This document shows, piece by piece, positions 1 to 9,097 of a stretch of 64,000 bases of DNA. The stretch is from contig CAKTUZ010000003.1 in the NCBI GenBank assembly GCA_934621605.1, positions 74,551 to 138,550 on the forward strand, written 5' to 3'. The first letter of the stretch is position 1, and each line of letters begins with the position of its first letter. The DNA is from an uncultured bacterium. Its GTDB lineage: Bacteria; Vulcanimicrobiota; Xenobia; Xenobiales; Xenobiaceae. Under the pieces are notes generated by a model, which did not search any database, was not told where the DNA came from, and was given only the letters and a program-made list of their open reading frames with translations. Both the position numbers and the translations under genes were made by a program.

Positions 1-529
1 TAAGCGCAAAGGAACTTTGAGGATTTTTACTGCGCCAGAGTACAATATAGTTGTTATAACGAGAAAAACTTTTAAAACTATCCCAAGAGATATATTTAGT
101 TCCTTCCACATATTCAACATCATAAATCGTATATCTGGCAGTTCTAGTCTTTACTGTTATAGCGCTTATAAAGTCACCATTGCTAACATAACCATTATTA
201 TAAGTTCCTCTTATGCCATTATTATCAAAAACTAAGTTATAGCCGTTAATTGTACTAAAAGAAAATAAAGCAACTACAACAAAACTTATCCAATAAATAA
301 AAGTTGCTCCTATAAAATCCACCCAACTTCGACTGGGATGGGCTATTATACTAAAGAAACTATCGCATACCCCTAGCAGTGAACAAATAAATATGGCGCC
401 AATAGTACAAATCACAATGGAGCAAGCCATGCCTAAAGCCATAACTTTGAAGCAATTCGAAAATCCGGATTTATAATTTACACTTACGGAATCGAGACTG
501 TCTACTCCTTGATAAAAACTATCTTCCAT
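1..529 (-). CDS. Membrane protein, paralog 3 of a tandem family (3' end cut by window)
   Basis: Reading the minus strand from an ATG at 529 gives an open frame of 176 codons that runs off the left edge. An AAGGAGCGG site lies about 6 bases upstream. The protein has two predicted membrane segments (about residues 28-52 and 72-92), followed by a soluble part. Motifs there include FDNNGIRG, then a W-x2-F-x2-F stretch and NYIVLWRS. The same motifs, in the same order, occur in the proteins at 587-1624 and 1666-2772, so the three are paralogs. This copy has one membrane hairpin where the others have two. The layout (membrane hairpin, then a small C-terminal domain ending in a hydrophobic VLW strand) recalls YcxB-like proteins, but that is inference. 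Function unknown. Confidence 0.72.
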   Translation of the reverse strand, partial: MEDSFYQGVDSLDSVSVNYKSGFSNCFKVMALGMACSIVICTIGAIFICSLLGVCDSFFSIIAHPSRSWVDFIGATFIYWISFVVVALFSFSTINGYNLVFDNNGIRGTYNNGYVSNGDFISAITVKTRTARYTIYDVEYVEGTKYISWDSFKSFSRYNNYIVLWRSKNPQSSFAL

Positions 530-586
530 AACCGCTCCTTATTTTTATTCCATCCACATTAGTTTAAACACGAATCAGAAAATAGC

Positions 587-1624
587 TTAAAGAATGGCTC
601 TTTCTCCGCTGAAAATATTATGTTTGCAAGGCATAATACGCGCCAATATTAATTTCAGCTCAGCTAACTCCGCAGGCTTACCTACAATCCTCAGGGGATA
701 CTGATTAAGGCAAATATTCAAACCCAATTTAATATATAATTTGGTTAAAAAATCGGCCTTAATTGGCTCTTTTTGCCACAATACAAGACAATTGCGATGC
801 ACAGAAAAGCACTTAAAATTTATCCATTTTATAGAATGCGGTTGCGAATCTGTATTTATATCATAATAAGGTCTTATAACTTCACCGCTTCGTGTTTTTT
901 CGCCATAATAGCCGGTAACATCTTGAGTATAGTTAAAAGCGCCGTAAACCTGACCGCTAATACCAAATTCATTAAAGGTTAAACATGATCCATGCCAATT
1001 AAATAAAATCTTGCAAATCGGCACTATAGACGCGCCTAGTGTAACAAAAATAATAGTAGTCAAACATTCAAACGGGGTGCAAAGACTGCGCATAAAACCA
1101 TCAAAACCATCATACATGATTAACACACCGATCCCAAAAATAGATGTGAGTATAAAAACAAAAACTATACAGAACAATAAGCGAGTTAAGACCAGTTTAA
1201 AATTAACTTTATCAGTAATAGTAAGCGCCACAACTTGAGACAGACGATCTTGCAACTCCGTCTCAGCCTTACATTTTGCTTCAGCTTGTAATCGTTCCTC
1301 AACACGCTGCTTACAATTACCGATACTAAAAACTACGCCAGTAATAACAAAGCAAAAAATTACGGCAAACAAACAAATAGGGATTACAACTCCGCCGCCT
1401 TTAGCGCCAGTAGCACATATAGCTTTAAAACCCAAAAGAAGAACCACAATATCCAGTAATATAACTGCTGCACGTATGCTATAGAGCCAAGTATCGCTAA
1501 GCATAAAATTCTCGAAATCGATAAGGCATTCTATTCTTCTGGCTTCATCCAGTCCTTCAAAGGGATCGGTATCATCGTATCTACTTAATTCTTCAAGCAA
1601 ATCATCGGGCAACTCGTTACTCAT
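587..1624 (-). CDS. Membrane protein, paralog 2 of a tandem family
   Basis: A 345-residue protein starting at an ATG with a strong AGGAGGGTGA site 9 bases upstream. It has an acidic N-terminus (about 45 residues), then four hydrophobic segments in two pairs (about residues 48-72, 77-102, 145-172 and 185-207), then a soluble C-terminal domain. That domain carries FNEFGISG, W-x2-F-x-CFS-x-HRNCLVLW and a leucine-rich end. It shares this order with both neighbours, with which it probably forms an operon (42-base gap upstream, 57 bases to the next ATG). No known catalytic motif is visible. The C-terminal domain may resemble the YcxB-like fold (inference). Function unknown. Confidence 0.8.
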   Translation of the reverse strand: MSNELPDDLLEELSRYDDTDPFEGLDEARRIECLIDFENFMLSDTWLYSIRAAVILLDIVVLLLGFKAICATGAKGGGVVIPICLFAVIFCFVITGVVFSIGNCKQRVEERLQAEAKCKAETELQDRLSQVVALTITDKVNFKLVLTRLLFCIVFVFILTSIFGIGVLIMYDGFDGFMRSLCTPFECLTTIIFVTLGASIVPICKILFNWHGSCLTFNEFGISGQVYGAFNYTQDVTGYYGEKTRSGEVIRPYYDINTDSQPHSIKWINFKCFSVHRNCLVLWQKEPIKADFLTKLYIKLGLNICLNQYPLRIVGKPAELAELKLILARIMPCKHNIFSGERAIL

Positions 1625-1665
1625 ATTGTCAATTCACCCTCCTGTTTATAAGCGAATTATAAAAG

Positions 1666-2772
1666 CTAAATAATCGCTTGGCAATTCTGACTTAATGCAG
1701 ATAAACAAGGCATAAAGCCGCTCAAAAAGTCCTTAAGTTCTCTTACTTCAAGTTCACTGCCACAAATTCTCAGCGGCCTAGACCAGGAACATTGTCTGAG
1801 ACTGGGATATAAATCAAATTGTATTAACATGGCGGCCTTAAAATCCGCCCGAGGCTGGGAACTTCTCCATAAAACTATACAATTTTTATGGTAGGAAAAG
1901 CATAAAAAATTCTCCCACCGTACATAGTCGCCCTGACATTTAATTAAACCATAGGAATCAGAAGCTGAAGGCTTTCCGTAGACTTCAACAAACGGCCTCT
2001 TAATATTATCGCAATAATTACATTCACCCTTAATACCGTTTTCATCAAAAGTCAAAGAATAACCAATTACAGTATTCTGTCGGCAGACAATCACCAGAGC
2101 GACCAATAAGATTACCAACACAGGCAGAGAAAAAGGCAAAAATCTGATCAAATCGTAGACCGACTCCTGACTTACAAATACAATCATCAGGTACAAAAGG
2201 CCCAAAAGACATCCGAAACAAAGAACAACAGCAGCAATACAAAGAGCTACGGAAAAAATAAGGCGTCGAGGGTTTTGGAAATTTAAAGTCAGCAAATCAA
2301 GATTGAAGGGAATATTTCCATACGACAGAGTCTCAAGAGCCCCAAGATCTTTATATTCCTGAATAATTGTGGCTTTTTCTGAGCCGGTATTAGCTGAAAA
2401 AACTATACTTAAAAGAGCAATAATTGCCAACAAACAAAAAAATGTCAGTATATCCCAATTATCGCCACGTCGACTGTAAAGATTAATTGTGGGGAAAATA
2501 TAGAAACCGAAAGTGAGACCGACCGCAATGGCCACACAACGCAGAGAATAGATAAAAAGATCGCCAAAACTTTCGATTTTAAAAATCAGTTGGGCCATCC
2601 ATGAGAAAAGCTGATGGTACTTGTTATTATTATCACCGGACAAATTTAAGAAGAATGAACTGCCGGAAGATACTGGGTTCAGCTCATTTGCAGATAAATC
2701 GGAATCACTATTGGCCTCGGGCAATGAACTATTCATACTGCCAATTGGATAGCGGTTTTCACCATTTTCCAT
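1666..2772 (-). CDS. Membrane protein, paralog 1 of a tandem family
   Basis: A 368-residue protein with an AGAGGA site before the ATG. The N-terminus is Asn/Ser-rich and polar. Four hydrophobic segments follow (about residues 76-98, 106-125, 172-198 and 205-232). The C-terminal domain has FDENGIKG, W-x2-F-x-CFS-x-HKNCIVLWRS, and a tail rich in Leu and Cys. It aligns by eye with the proteins at 587-1624 and 1-529 over this domain. It is the first of the three in transcription order and begins 55 bases after the DUF6754-associated gene at 2828. Function unknown. Confidence 0.8.
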   Translation of the reverse strand: MENGENRYPIGSMNSSLPEANSDSDLSANELNPVSSGSSFFLNLSGDNNNKYHQLFSWMAQLIFKIESFGDLFIYSLRCVAIAVGLTFGFYIFPTINLYSRRGDNWDILTFFCLLAIIALLSIVFSANTGSEKATIIQEYKDLGALETLSYGNIPFNLDLLTLNFQNPRRLIFSVALCIAAVVLCFGCLLGLLYLMIVFVSQESVYDLIRFLPFSLPVLVILLVALVIVCRQNTVIGYSLTFDENGIKGECNYCDNIKRPFVEVYGKPSASDSYGLIKCQGDYVRWENFLCFSYHKNCIVLWRSSQPRADFKAAMLIQFDLYPSLRQCSWSRPLRICGSELEVRELKDFLSGFMPCLSALSQNCQAII

Positions 2773-2827
2773 ATTTACAATTCCTCTCTTGCCTTCTGTA
2801 GTTTCCTATCGGTTATATAACTAATTT

Positions 2828-3475
2828 CTAACTAAAAAAACGCACAGTCGCTTGCCAAACGTCTTGAATATACATGACCCTGCCTATAAGTAGAGAGACT
2901 CTGGCCATTACAGTATATCCGAAAGCTGCTCCAAAGGAAATCATTAAAACGCCAATACCGAATTGAGCTGTCTTTCCCCAAAGCGTTCCCTTATGTTCTT
3001 TGGAAAAGTAAAAATACATAAGGCCACTCAAAACACCGGTGACAATAATTAAATTTATAAAAAATGCTTTCCAACTGGCGCATCCCCAGAGAGGCACAAT
3101 TGTGGCTTCCAACTGGCGCAAAACCTGAGCTTCCATCGTATAAACGATATTATAACCAGCAAAAATACCGACCATAAAAGCCAGGGGCCAGCGACTCAGC
3201 CAAGCATATTTTGGGCAAACACGCGCCAAAAGCATAATACTTAACGCGGCTGCTATGAGGTAGCGCCAATCTCCAGCTTGCAATTTTAAAATCAAGTTGG
3301 GGTAAATTACTTGCCAGTAACCTATGCACATCCAATAGCCAGCCGACACGCCCACAAAGATATGCTCTGCTAATTTATAAAAGGGATTATCTTTGTAAAG
3401 AAAGCTAAAAATAAACATGGTTAGGCAAACGCCTATCCACATTCCCACCATATCGCTTAAAGAATGAGCTTCCAT
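2828..3475 (-). CDS. Multi-pass membrane protein of the DUF6754-type cluster
   Basis: A 215-residue, strongly hydrophobic protein with about six or seven membrane segments and no signal peptide. Short Lys/Arg-containing loops (FLYKDNPFYKL, CPKYAWLSRW, FSKEHKGTLWGKT) separate the helices. It lies 18 bases downstream of the 279-residue protein at 3494-4333. It is the last member of a four-gene membrane cluster that starts with the DUF6754-type protein at 5033-7438. I cannot name its family. The tight spacing suggests a structural subunit of one membrane complex (inference). Confidence 0.78.
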   Translation of the reverse strand: MEAHSLSDMVGMWIGVCLTMFIFSFLYKDNPFYKLAEHIFVGVSAGYWMCIGYWQVIYPNLILKLQAGDWRYLIAAALSIMLLARVCPKYAWLSRWPLAFMVGIFAGYNIVYTMEAQVLRQLEATIVPLWGCASWKAFFINLIIVTGVLSGLMYFYFSKEHKGTLWGKTAQFGIGVLMISFGAAFGYTVMARVSLLIGRVMYIQDVWQATVRFFS

Positions 3476-3493
3476 TTCTATTTTTCAGCCTCT

Positions 3494-4333
3494 CTACAGC
3501 TTTTTGCCGTTATTTTTGTCGGCCCAACGTTCAGAAAAGTAAATAACATTGGCCAAAATGATTAAAAAAGCCACGAAGAAATGGGCTATTGATTGAGCGT
3601 CAATACCTCTAGTAGCCTGACCGCCTTTTAAGCCTATCAAAACTTCATATTCGCTGGCTCCACGCAAACCGCCCAAAAGGCCGATTACCTGACCGGAGTT
3701 TAGAAATGGATAAGCTTCTGGAGTAGTTACAGCAGTAGTGCCAGAAAGCAAAGGACGATGGTATTGTCCTACAACTACACGCACAAATTCAGCTAAACCG
3801 GGTCTTCCCATAGACCAATCACAAACCAGAGCGAAACTTTCCCAGCCCTTAACTTCTTGCATAATAGGTAGGCTCTCGGTAGGTCGACCAGCCAAATCGG
3901 CCGGAAACATAGAACTAAAGCTTTCGCCCATAGCTCTTAACACAACTTCGCCACCATTTTTATAGCCTAAATTTACGTAATCAATTCCGTCTTGGGCATT
4001 GTATTGAGGAGCCACTTGTTGCAAAGCTTCTCTAGCAAACAAACTACCTTCAGGCCATAAAGCGATACAGACAACTTTACATTGGCGACGGAAAAGGTGG
4101 TGCAACATAGCTACAGCCATAGGATGGCACTCAACTTTGGTACCCGGCCCATAATCAAAGGACAAACAGACGTAAGAGCCTTCTGGCAATTGCTCTACAG
4201 TATTGTAAAATTTCTTGCTTAAAGGACTGGGCTCAACCGGCAATTCCGGCGGCCAAAGCAAAGGTATAACCACGGACAGAGCCAAAGCTAAAAAGATCCA
4301 ACGCCTATCCAAATGGGCCAATTTGGCTAACAT
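3494..4333 (-). CDS. Anchored extracytoplasmic protein of the DUF6754-type cluster
   Basis: A 279-residue protein. It has an N-terminal membrane anchor (about residues 13-31), a globular middle of roughly 200 residues, and a C-terminal membrane helix (about 243-265) followed by a basic tail. The middle looks like an alpha/beta domain: YVCLSFDYGPGT, VVCIALWPEGS, YVNLGYKNGG, FALVCDWSMGRPG. Its start codon overlaps the stop of the upstream gene by one base (TAATG), a sign of translational coupling. No enzyme motif is recognised. It probably acts outside the cytoplasm with its membrane partners (inference). Confidence 0.78.
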   Translation of the reverse strand: MLAKLAHLDRRWIFLALALSVVIPLLWPPELPVEPSPLSKKFYNTVEQLPEGSYVCLSFDYGPGTKVECHPMAVAMLHHLFRRQCKVVCIALWPEGSLFAREALQQVAPQYNAQDGIDYVNLGYKNGGEVVLRAMGESFSSMFPADLAGRPTESLPIMQEVKGWESFALVCDWSMGRPGLAEFVRVVVGQYHRPLLSGTTAVTTPEAYPFLNSGQVIGLLGGLRGASEYEVLIGLKGGQATRGIDAQSIAHFFVAFLIILANVIYFSERWADKNNGKKL

Positions 4334-4995
4334 TAGTCGGAGCCTCCCAAGTAAGAGCGTTCAATGCCCAAAAGTATTTTTAATGATACAGAAATTAAAC
4401 CGACCGAAGCTCCTAAAAGAATAGCTCTTTGGCCAGCCGCGTTAAAAGCTCCCATCAGCCAATCTTCAATAAATTTGGCAATATCATACTGTCCGACAAT
4501 AGGCAAAGCGTGCCACAAGTGCTCTCCCAAAGGCACCCTGAAAAGCATAACAATAAAAGCTGTTACCAGAAGCAGCGTCGCTTCCCAAGATCGCGCTCTA
4601 AAAGCTCTGAAAGAGGCTGAAGCGATGTAAAAAGCCAGCAAACTGTAAGTAGCTGCCGATAAGGGCGTAAAAATATTATCAAAGATCCAACTAAAAGCCG
4701 TCCCTTCGTCGGTGGGCAATTTACCTTGGGGAGCCAAAAATAATCCGCAAATCAATGTTATCACCAGTGAAATAAGTAAGACCAAATTGTAGCCCCAGCC
4801 CGGAGTTTGATTGAGGATTTTTTTACCATTGACGGCAAAAAGACTCAAAGCGCCCAGCACAAAAGCGAAAGTCAAAATAATATTATAAAAATCGTTAAAC
4901 AGATCGCCCAACCAATTGAGCGGATAAGTGTAGAACTGAACGATCATAACCAAACCGGCTATGAAAGTAATCAGCAAGGGAATCTCGCGCTTCAT
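4333..4995 (-). CDS. Multi-pass membrane protein of the DUF6754-type cluster
   Basis: A 220-residue integral membrane protein with about six hydrophobic segments. The N-terminus is MKREIP, so it starts directly with a membrane helix. A short amphipathic stretch near residues 165-185 contains IEDWLMGAFNAAGQRA. Its stop overlaps the next gene's ATG by one base, and it begins 37 bases after the DUF6754-type gene ends. Family not recognised. Its place between the DUF6754-type protein and the anchored protein supports a shared membrane complex. Confidence 0.78.
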   Translation of the reverse strand: MKREIPLLITFIAGLVMIVQFYTYPLNWLGDLFNDFYNIILTFAFVLGALSLFAVNGKKILNQTPGWGYNLVLLISLVITLICGLFLAPQGKLPTDEGTAFSWIFDNIFTPLSAATYSLLAFYIASASFRAFRARSWEATLLLVTAFIVMLFRVPLGEHLWHALPIVGQYDIAKFIEDWLMGAFNAAGQRAILLGASVGLISVSLKILLGIERSYLGGSD

Positions 4996-5032
4996 GATTT
5001 AACCTCTGCAAATAAGCAGCTTACAAACAAAA

Positions 5033-7438
5033 TTACCATAAATAAGCAATCCAATCGCACCCTAAACTCAAACAAAGCACTCCCACGACAATCAAGATCA
5101 TAATCAAAGCTTTGGCAGCATCCTGACCTTTGAGCGAGCCAATTTGCATGGGATCGTTTGAAAGATAAGCCGAAGCCGCATACAATTCTTCACCTATAAG
5201 GGTATAATCGCAAGCAGCCACAAAAAAGGGCAATTGTGAAGCGCTGGCTGTACCTGCTATTTGAATAGCGCCAGTAGAATTGCCCGTTTCGGCTAACATT
5301 AAAGCTTCGGCTAAGAATGTGCCCATATAAAGAACCGCTGCCGGTTTTTCACGTACCATTAATCCACAGACTCCGGCCGCAAAACCAAATTGCTCGCCGG
5401 ACAAATAACATATATAATCGCTCACATACGAATCCGGTCGACCGGCCTTTAAATAGGCTTGACTGACGGCATCTTGAGCCATAGACATAACCACAGGGCT
5501 ACAATTGGGCACCATAATGGGACAATCATATTCAGCCGTGCAACTGCTGACATGGCCCAATACAGACAACGCGGCCATTGTCTGTGTATCGTCTATCTCG
5601 CCGACACCAGGAACATACAATACGGGCTTACCCATTTCGGTAGCTCGGCCAACAGCTTCATCTAACGCATTTAAGCCGACAATCTTGCGAATGAATAATT
5701 TTTTCCCGCTTTTGGCCTGGACAATAAACCATAAAATACACCCGGTTAAAAAAAGTACACCTATAAGGTTATTCCACTTTGTCCAATCAAAAAAAGCGTT
5801 TTTTACCGGCTTACTGATAACACGACCGGTAATATTCAAAGCATTTAATTCACCCTGAGAAGTAAAAACATAAGTAGTATCGTTATTTTTGCCCCCTACT
5901 CCACTAGCGACAAAATCTCCGCTAAACGCTTCGGATGTCAACCAAAAGCCACCTTGTTCAGGGTTAATAACTTTAAGTATGCTGAAGGTCCCGCCAGTAA
6001 GCCAATCACTTTTCTTTTCAACCAAAGCTAAGGTAGAATCATATATAACTAAATCTGCTGCAGCACTATCTTTGTATGTCCAAACCGAACTGGAATTTTT
6101 ATCAAAATCCAAAACAAAAAGTTGCAATGTACTGTTGTTCTCTCCACCCCCCCAAGCGTACAACAAACCATGTAAAATAGCAGAATTACAACCCAAATAA
6201 GAACTGTCAGCTAAATTGACATCACAATCTGCGGCCGGAAGCAAATTCTCCTCAGTTAGCAAAAATAAACTAGGATAGCGAGCTCCTTCTTCACGAAGAA
6301 ACAACCAAGTTCCGACTCTGTCAGGTATAGCCTGCACTATTTCCCGACTATCCGTCATACAAGAACTGAGCAGGCCGCTTTTGGAAGAAATCGTCATAAA
6401 ATTCCAACTAGCGGCACTGACTCGTACGGCACAAAGAATACTGACCTTATCCTTGCCAAAATCGATCCATTTAGGCAAAGATTCGCAAACAATACCCTCT
6501 GAATTATTGAGTTTTGTCAACTCGGAAGAATAAACGACAAGACGGTAATTGAACTCACTGCCAAAAGGATCGGAACTAAAAACATACAAACGCCGACCGT
6601 AAGCATAAAAACGCTCGAAATTAGTAATTGACGCCGAACTCATCCGTTTTTGCTTCAAGTTCAGAGCAAAAATATGCCCATCTTCGGCACTACTCGCATA
6701 ATCGGCCTCAGAAACACTCCTATTAGAAACGGCCACATAAACATTTTCAGCTGCAGCAGCCATTCCCCAAAAGCGGCCTGAAAATGTTTTTTGCCAAACG
6801 ACTTGACCGTCGGTCATTTTAATAAGAGCAGCACGGAAAGAACTTTGTGAGTTTTTTTCTTGACCTACTAAAAAAATATAATCTGTCCAGCAGGCCATAT
6901 TTTCGACAAGCTGCCCCAACTCCGCAGAGAAATCATGTTTCCACAACAATTGCAAATTGTCTTGACGGTAAACAGAGAGAAGGTCGCCTTGGCGCAAGAT
7001 AACGGTATCGTCCTGCACCATAACAATTTGGCCCTCTTCGCCTTTTATTCCAACTTTAGCCATCAACTTACCATCATTTAATGATGTGCTGGTTAACCAA
7101 TGTTTTTCTAAAGAAACAAAAAAGCGCCCCGCCAGGCAAGCTGTACCTTCAGGCCGATAAATACCAATCTCTTCACCAGTTCCGGGGCCCAATACAAGGC
7201 CCTCTTGTCCTATCAGTCTGACAGCTGTGCGACAAGACGATGAACGCACCTGTCCGGGACAAAAGCCCAAACTAAGTTCACGCAAATTGTGTGGAGCTGA
7301 AGTGGAAATAGCTGCCGCTTTCCGGATAACTTGCGGAGTCTGACCGGGCTCAGCCTTTACAGGAAGGGTAAAACTCAAAACCAGCACCGCTGATATAAAA
7401 CAATTTAAAGCTGCGACAATCAGATTAATTTTTTTCAT
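5033..7438 (-). CDS. DUF6754-type membrane protein with long propeller-like N-terminal region
   Basis: The ATG at 7438 gives 801 residues and puts a clean signal peptide at the N-terminus (MKKINLIV... ending near VKA). A TTG at 7471 would add 11 residues; neither start has a clear ribosome site. Residues about 30-530 are a secreted, beta-rich region with repeated blade-like strands (QVVWQKTFSG, IFALNLKQKR, LQLFVLDFDK), like a beta-propeller. A membrane helix lies at about 550-570. Then comes a cytoplasmic domain with GLNALDEAVGRATEMGKPVLYVPGVG, which I recognise as DUF6754-like. A second membrane helix is at the C-terminus. It is the first gene of a four-gene membrane cluster. Biochemical role unknown. 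Confidence 0.78.
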   Translation of the reverse strand: MKKINLIVAALNCFISAVLVLSFTLPVKAEPGQTPQVIRKAAAISTSAPHNLRELSLGFCPGQVRSSSCRTAVRLIGQEGLVLGPGTGEEIGIYRPEGTACLAGRFFVSLEKHWLTSTSLNDGKLMAKVGIKGEEGQIVMVQDDTVILRQGDLLSVYRQDNLQLLWKHDFSAELGQLVENMACWTDYIFLVGQEKNSQSSFRAALIKMTDGQVVWQKTFSGRFWGMAAAAENVYVAVSNRSVSEADYASSAEDGHIFALNLKQKRMSSASITNFERFYAYGRRLYVFSSDPFGSEFNYRLVVYSSELTKLNNSEGIVCESLPKWIDFGKDKVSILCAVRVSAASWNFMTISSKSGLLSSCMTDSREIVQAIPDRVGTWLFLREEGARYPSLFLLTEENLLPAADCDVNLADSSYLGCNSAILHGLLYAWGGGENNSTLQLFVLDFDKNSSSVWTYKDSAAADLVIYDSTLALVEKKSDWLTGGTFSILKVINPEQGGFWLTSEAFSGDFVASGVGGKNNDTTYVFTSQGELNALNITGRVISKPVKNAFFDWTKWNNLIGVLFLTGCILWFIVQAKSGKKLFIRKIVGLNALDEAVGRATEMGKPVLYVPGVGEIDDTQTMAALSVLGHVSSCTAEYDCPIMVPNCSPVVMSMAQDAVSQAYLKAGRPDSYVSDYICYLSGEQFGFAAGVCGLMVREKPAAVLYMGTFLAEALMLAETGNSTGAIQIAGTASASQLPFFVAACDYTLIGEELYAASAYLSNDPMQIGSLKGQDAAKALIMILIVVGVLCLSLGCDWIAYLW

Positions 7439-7544
7439 AAACAATCTATCGATAAAAGAAACAACCGCCAATACTAAAGCAGCTGTCGACAGGCTTCATT
7501 TTTGACAAAAGCCCAATAGTTCGGACACAGAACCGATGCTAGCA

Positions 7545-8267
7545 TCAGTGCAAACATTCTCCACCGTCTAAAACCAACATCTGACCAGTCATAAAATCAG
7601 CTCCACAAGCTAAATAATTGACAGCTTCGGCAATATCGTCATTGGAGCACAATCGTTTGAGCAATACGTCTCTAATAAGCATTTCTCTGAGTTCTTTGCC
7701 TCCCTCATCGATCCAAGGTTCGTCAATAAGACCGGGAGCCACTGAATTAACTCTCACTTCCGGAGCCAATTCCTTAGCCAGCGATTTAGTCAAAGAATGG
7801 ATACCGGCGCAAATAGAAGCAAATTGAGTATAAACTCCATTAAAAGCCGAAGAACTGATGACATTGATAATTTTGCCATACCCCTGAGCCTTCATAAAGC
7901 GACTGGCGGCTCTGCTACAATAGAACGTGCTCTTTAAGCCGCGGTTAATAACTTCTTCCCACATTTTTTCCGTAATATCACCCAAAGCAGCGTCATTCCA
8001 GAAATAATTATTGTTAACTAAAACATCAATACCGCCCAAATGGTTGGCACAAGTTAAAAAAGTTTCCTGTACTTCCTGCTCATTGGTAGTGTCGAAAGGT
8101 TGAGCCAACACCTTGCCCATAGCATCGGAGGGAGGGATACTGAAAAGAACATCCTGAGGGCCGTTGATCAGTACGCTGAAACCAGCCTGTATTAGGGCAC
8201 TACAAATAGCCGGGCCGGCCGTTCCCTGCCAATCGGTTACTACTGCTACAGAAAAGCGCTCACCCAC
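7545..8267 (-). CDS. SDR-like protein with lost catalytic residues
   Basis: A 240-residue Rossmann-type protein clearly of the short-chain dehydrogenase/reductase fold (FabG-like: INVISSS, KSLAKELAPEVRVNSVAPGLID, TGQMLVLDGG). Key sites differ from the active family. The TGxxxGxG nucleotide loop reads TDWQGTAG (D12 for Gly). NNAG reads NNNY. By anchoring on the AG that follows the YxxxK motif, the catalytic Tyr is F149 and the catalytic Lys is C153. Ser138 is kept. It is probably not a normal oxidoreductase. It lies 17 bases after the unknown gene at 8284 and about 70 bases before the DUF6754-type gene, in the same direction. It may be structural or regulatory (inference). Confidence 0.8.
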   Translation of the reverse strand: MGERFSVAVVTDWQGTAGPAICSALIQAGFSVLINGPQDVLFSIPPSDAMGKVLAQPFDTTNEQEVQETFLTCANHLGGIDVLVNNNYFWNDAALGDITEKMWEEVINRGLKSTFYCSRAASRFMKAQGYGKIINVISSSAFNGVYTQFASICAGIHSLTKSLAKELAPEVRVNSVAPGLIDEPWIDEGGKELREMLIRDVLLKRLCSNDDIAEAVNYLACGADFMTGQMLVLDGGECLH

Positions 8268-8283
8268 TTAAAAATAACCTCCC

Positions 8284-8904
8284 TTAACTGAGAACAATTT
8301 CCATTATGCGGCTGATATCAGACTCTTGATAGTGCTCATCTTGCCGAGGACGAAGTACAAACGTTACGTCTGAGCAACTTAAAGAATAATCTTCACTCGG
8401 ATTCGGTTCATGAGGACGTCCTCCACAAACTTCATCAACTCTAACAATATCTTTGCCCACAATCGGCAAACGGCCATAAAGTTTTAAATCGTAAAGTTCA
8501 ATATTATCGGAAACCAGATTACTGTTATCAAGACGAATACCGAACAATTCAGCGTCCCCGCCAAGAGTTTCTTTTGCTAACTCTCCAACTTGGACAGCTT
8601 CATTGAAATACAAAAAGACAAGAGCTCGAGGCCCTTGAACCCTCAGTATCAATTGCTTTTCCGCTTCTTCCAAAGCAGCAAAAAAATCGGCTTCGACAAA
8701 GAGAATATCGCCCGATTTGGCAGTTTCCAAAGCGTTATTGTAAGCAGGACAACCTAATAATAAAACGCTAGCCAGCGCTATCCAACGAGTTGGCATATAA
8801 ATACCGTTTAAAGTTAAACCTTTTCTGGATAAAACAGTTCCCCAGGTAATTAAGTTTTCGCTATTGCCCATAAGGGAAAGATTTAACTTACAATCATTAC
8901 TCAT
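8284..8904 (-). CDS. Unknown protein, first gene of the left minus-strand operon
   Basis: From an ATG at 8904 (GGGGAT upstream) the protein has 206 residues. A TTG at 8928 would give 214. A hydrophobic stretch, WIALASVLLLGCPA, sits near residues 40-55. It resembles a lipobox, but the ATG that would make it an N-terminal signal (8796) has no ribosome site, so lipoprotein status is doubtful. The C-terminal half is acidic with SCSDVTFVLRPRQDEHY. It is followed after 17 bases by the SDR-like gene and diverges from the gene at 9098. Family not recognised. Confidence 0.65.
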   Translation of the reverse strand: MSNDCKLNLSLMGNSENLITWGTVLSRKGLTLNGIYMPTRWIALASVLLLGCPAYNNALETAKSGDILFVEADFFAALEEAEKQLILRVQGPRALVFLYFNEAVQVGELAKETLGGDAELFGIRLDNSNLVSDNIELYDLKLYGRLPIVGKDIVRVDEVCGGRPHEPNPSEDYSLSCSDVTFVLRPRQDEHYQESDISRIMEIVLS

Positions 8905-9097
8905 ATTTATCCCCAAGTTCCTATTCAAGTTCCAACTTTTCTACTGCGAAAGAAGATCTCCGCCTGCTTTGATAGCGATTTTAGATTATACAATAGAGCA
9001 AGCTAGGATCTGGAGAGTTATAGTCGAAAACAGTAGATAATATCAGAGAGACGGGATACAAGGCGTGATATTCCCGCAATGAAAGGTTCCTTCATCT

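Noticed and set aside
8284..8796. Lipoprotein start at 8796 with an LLLGC lipobox
   Set aside because: No ribosome site precedes this ATG, and the upstream codons look coding.
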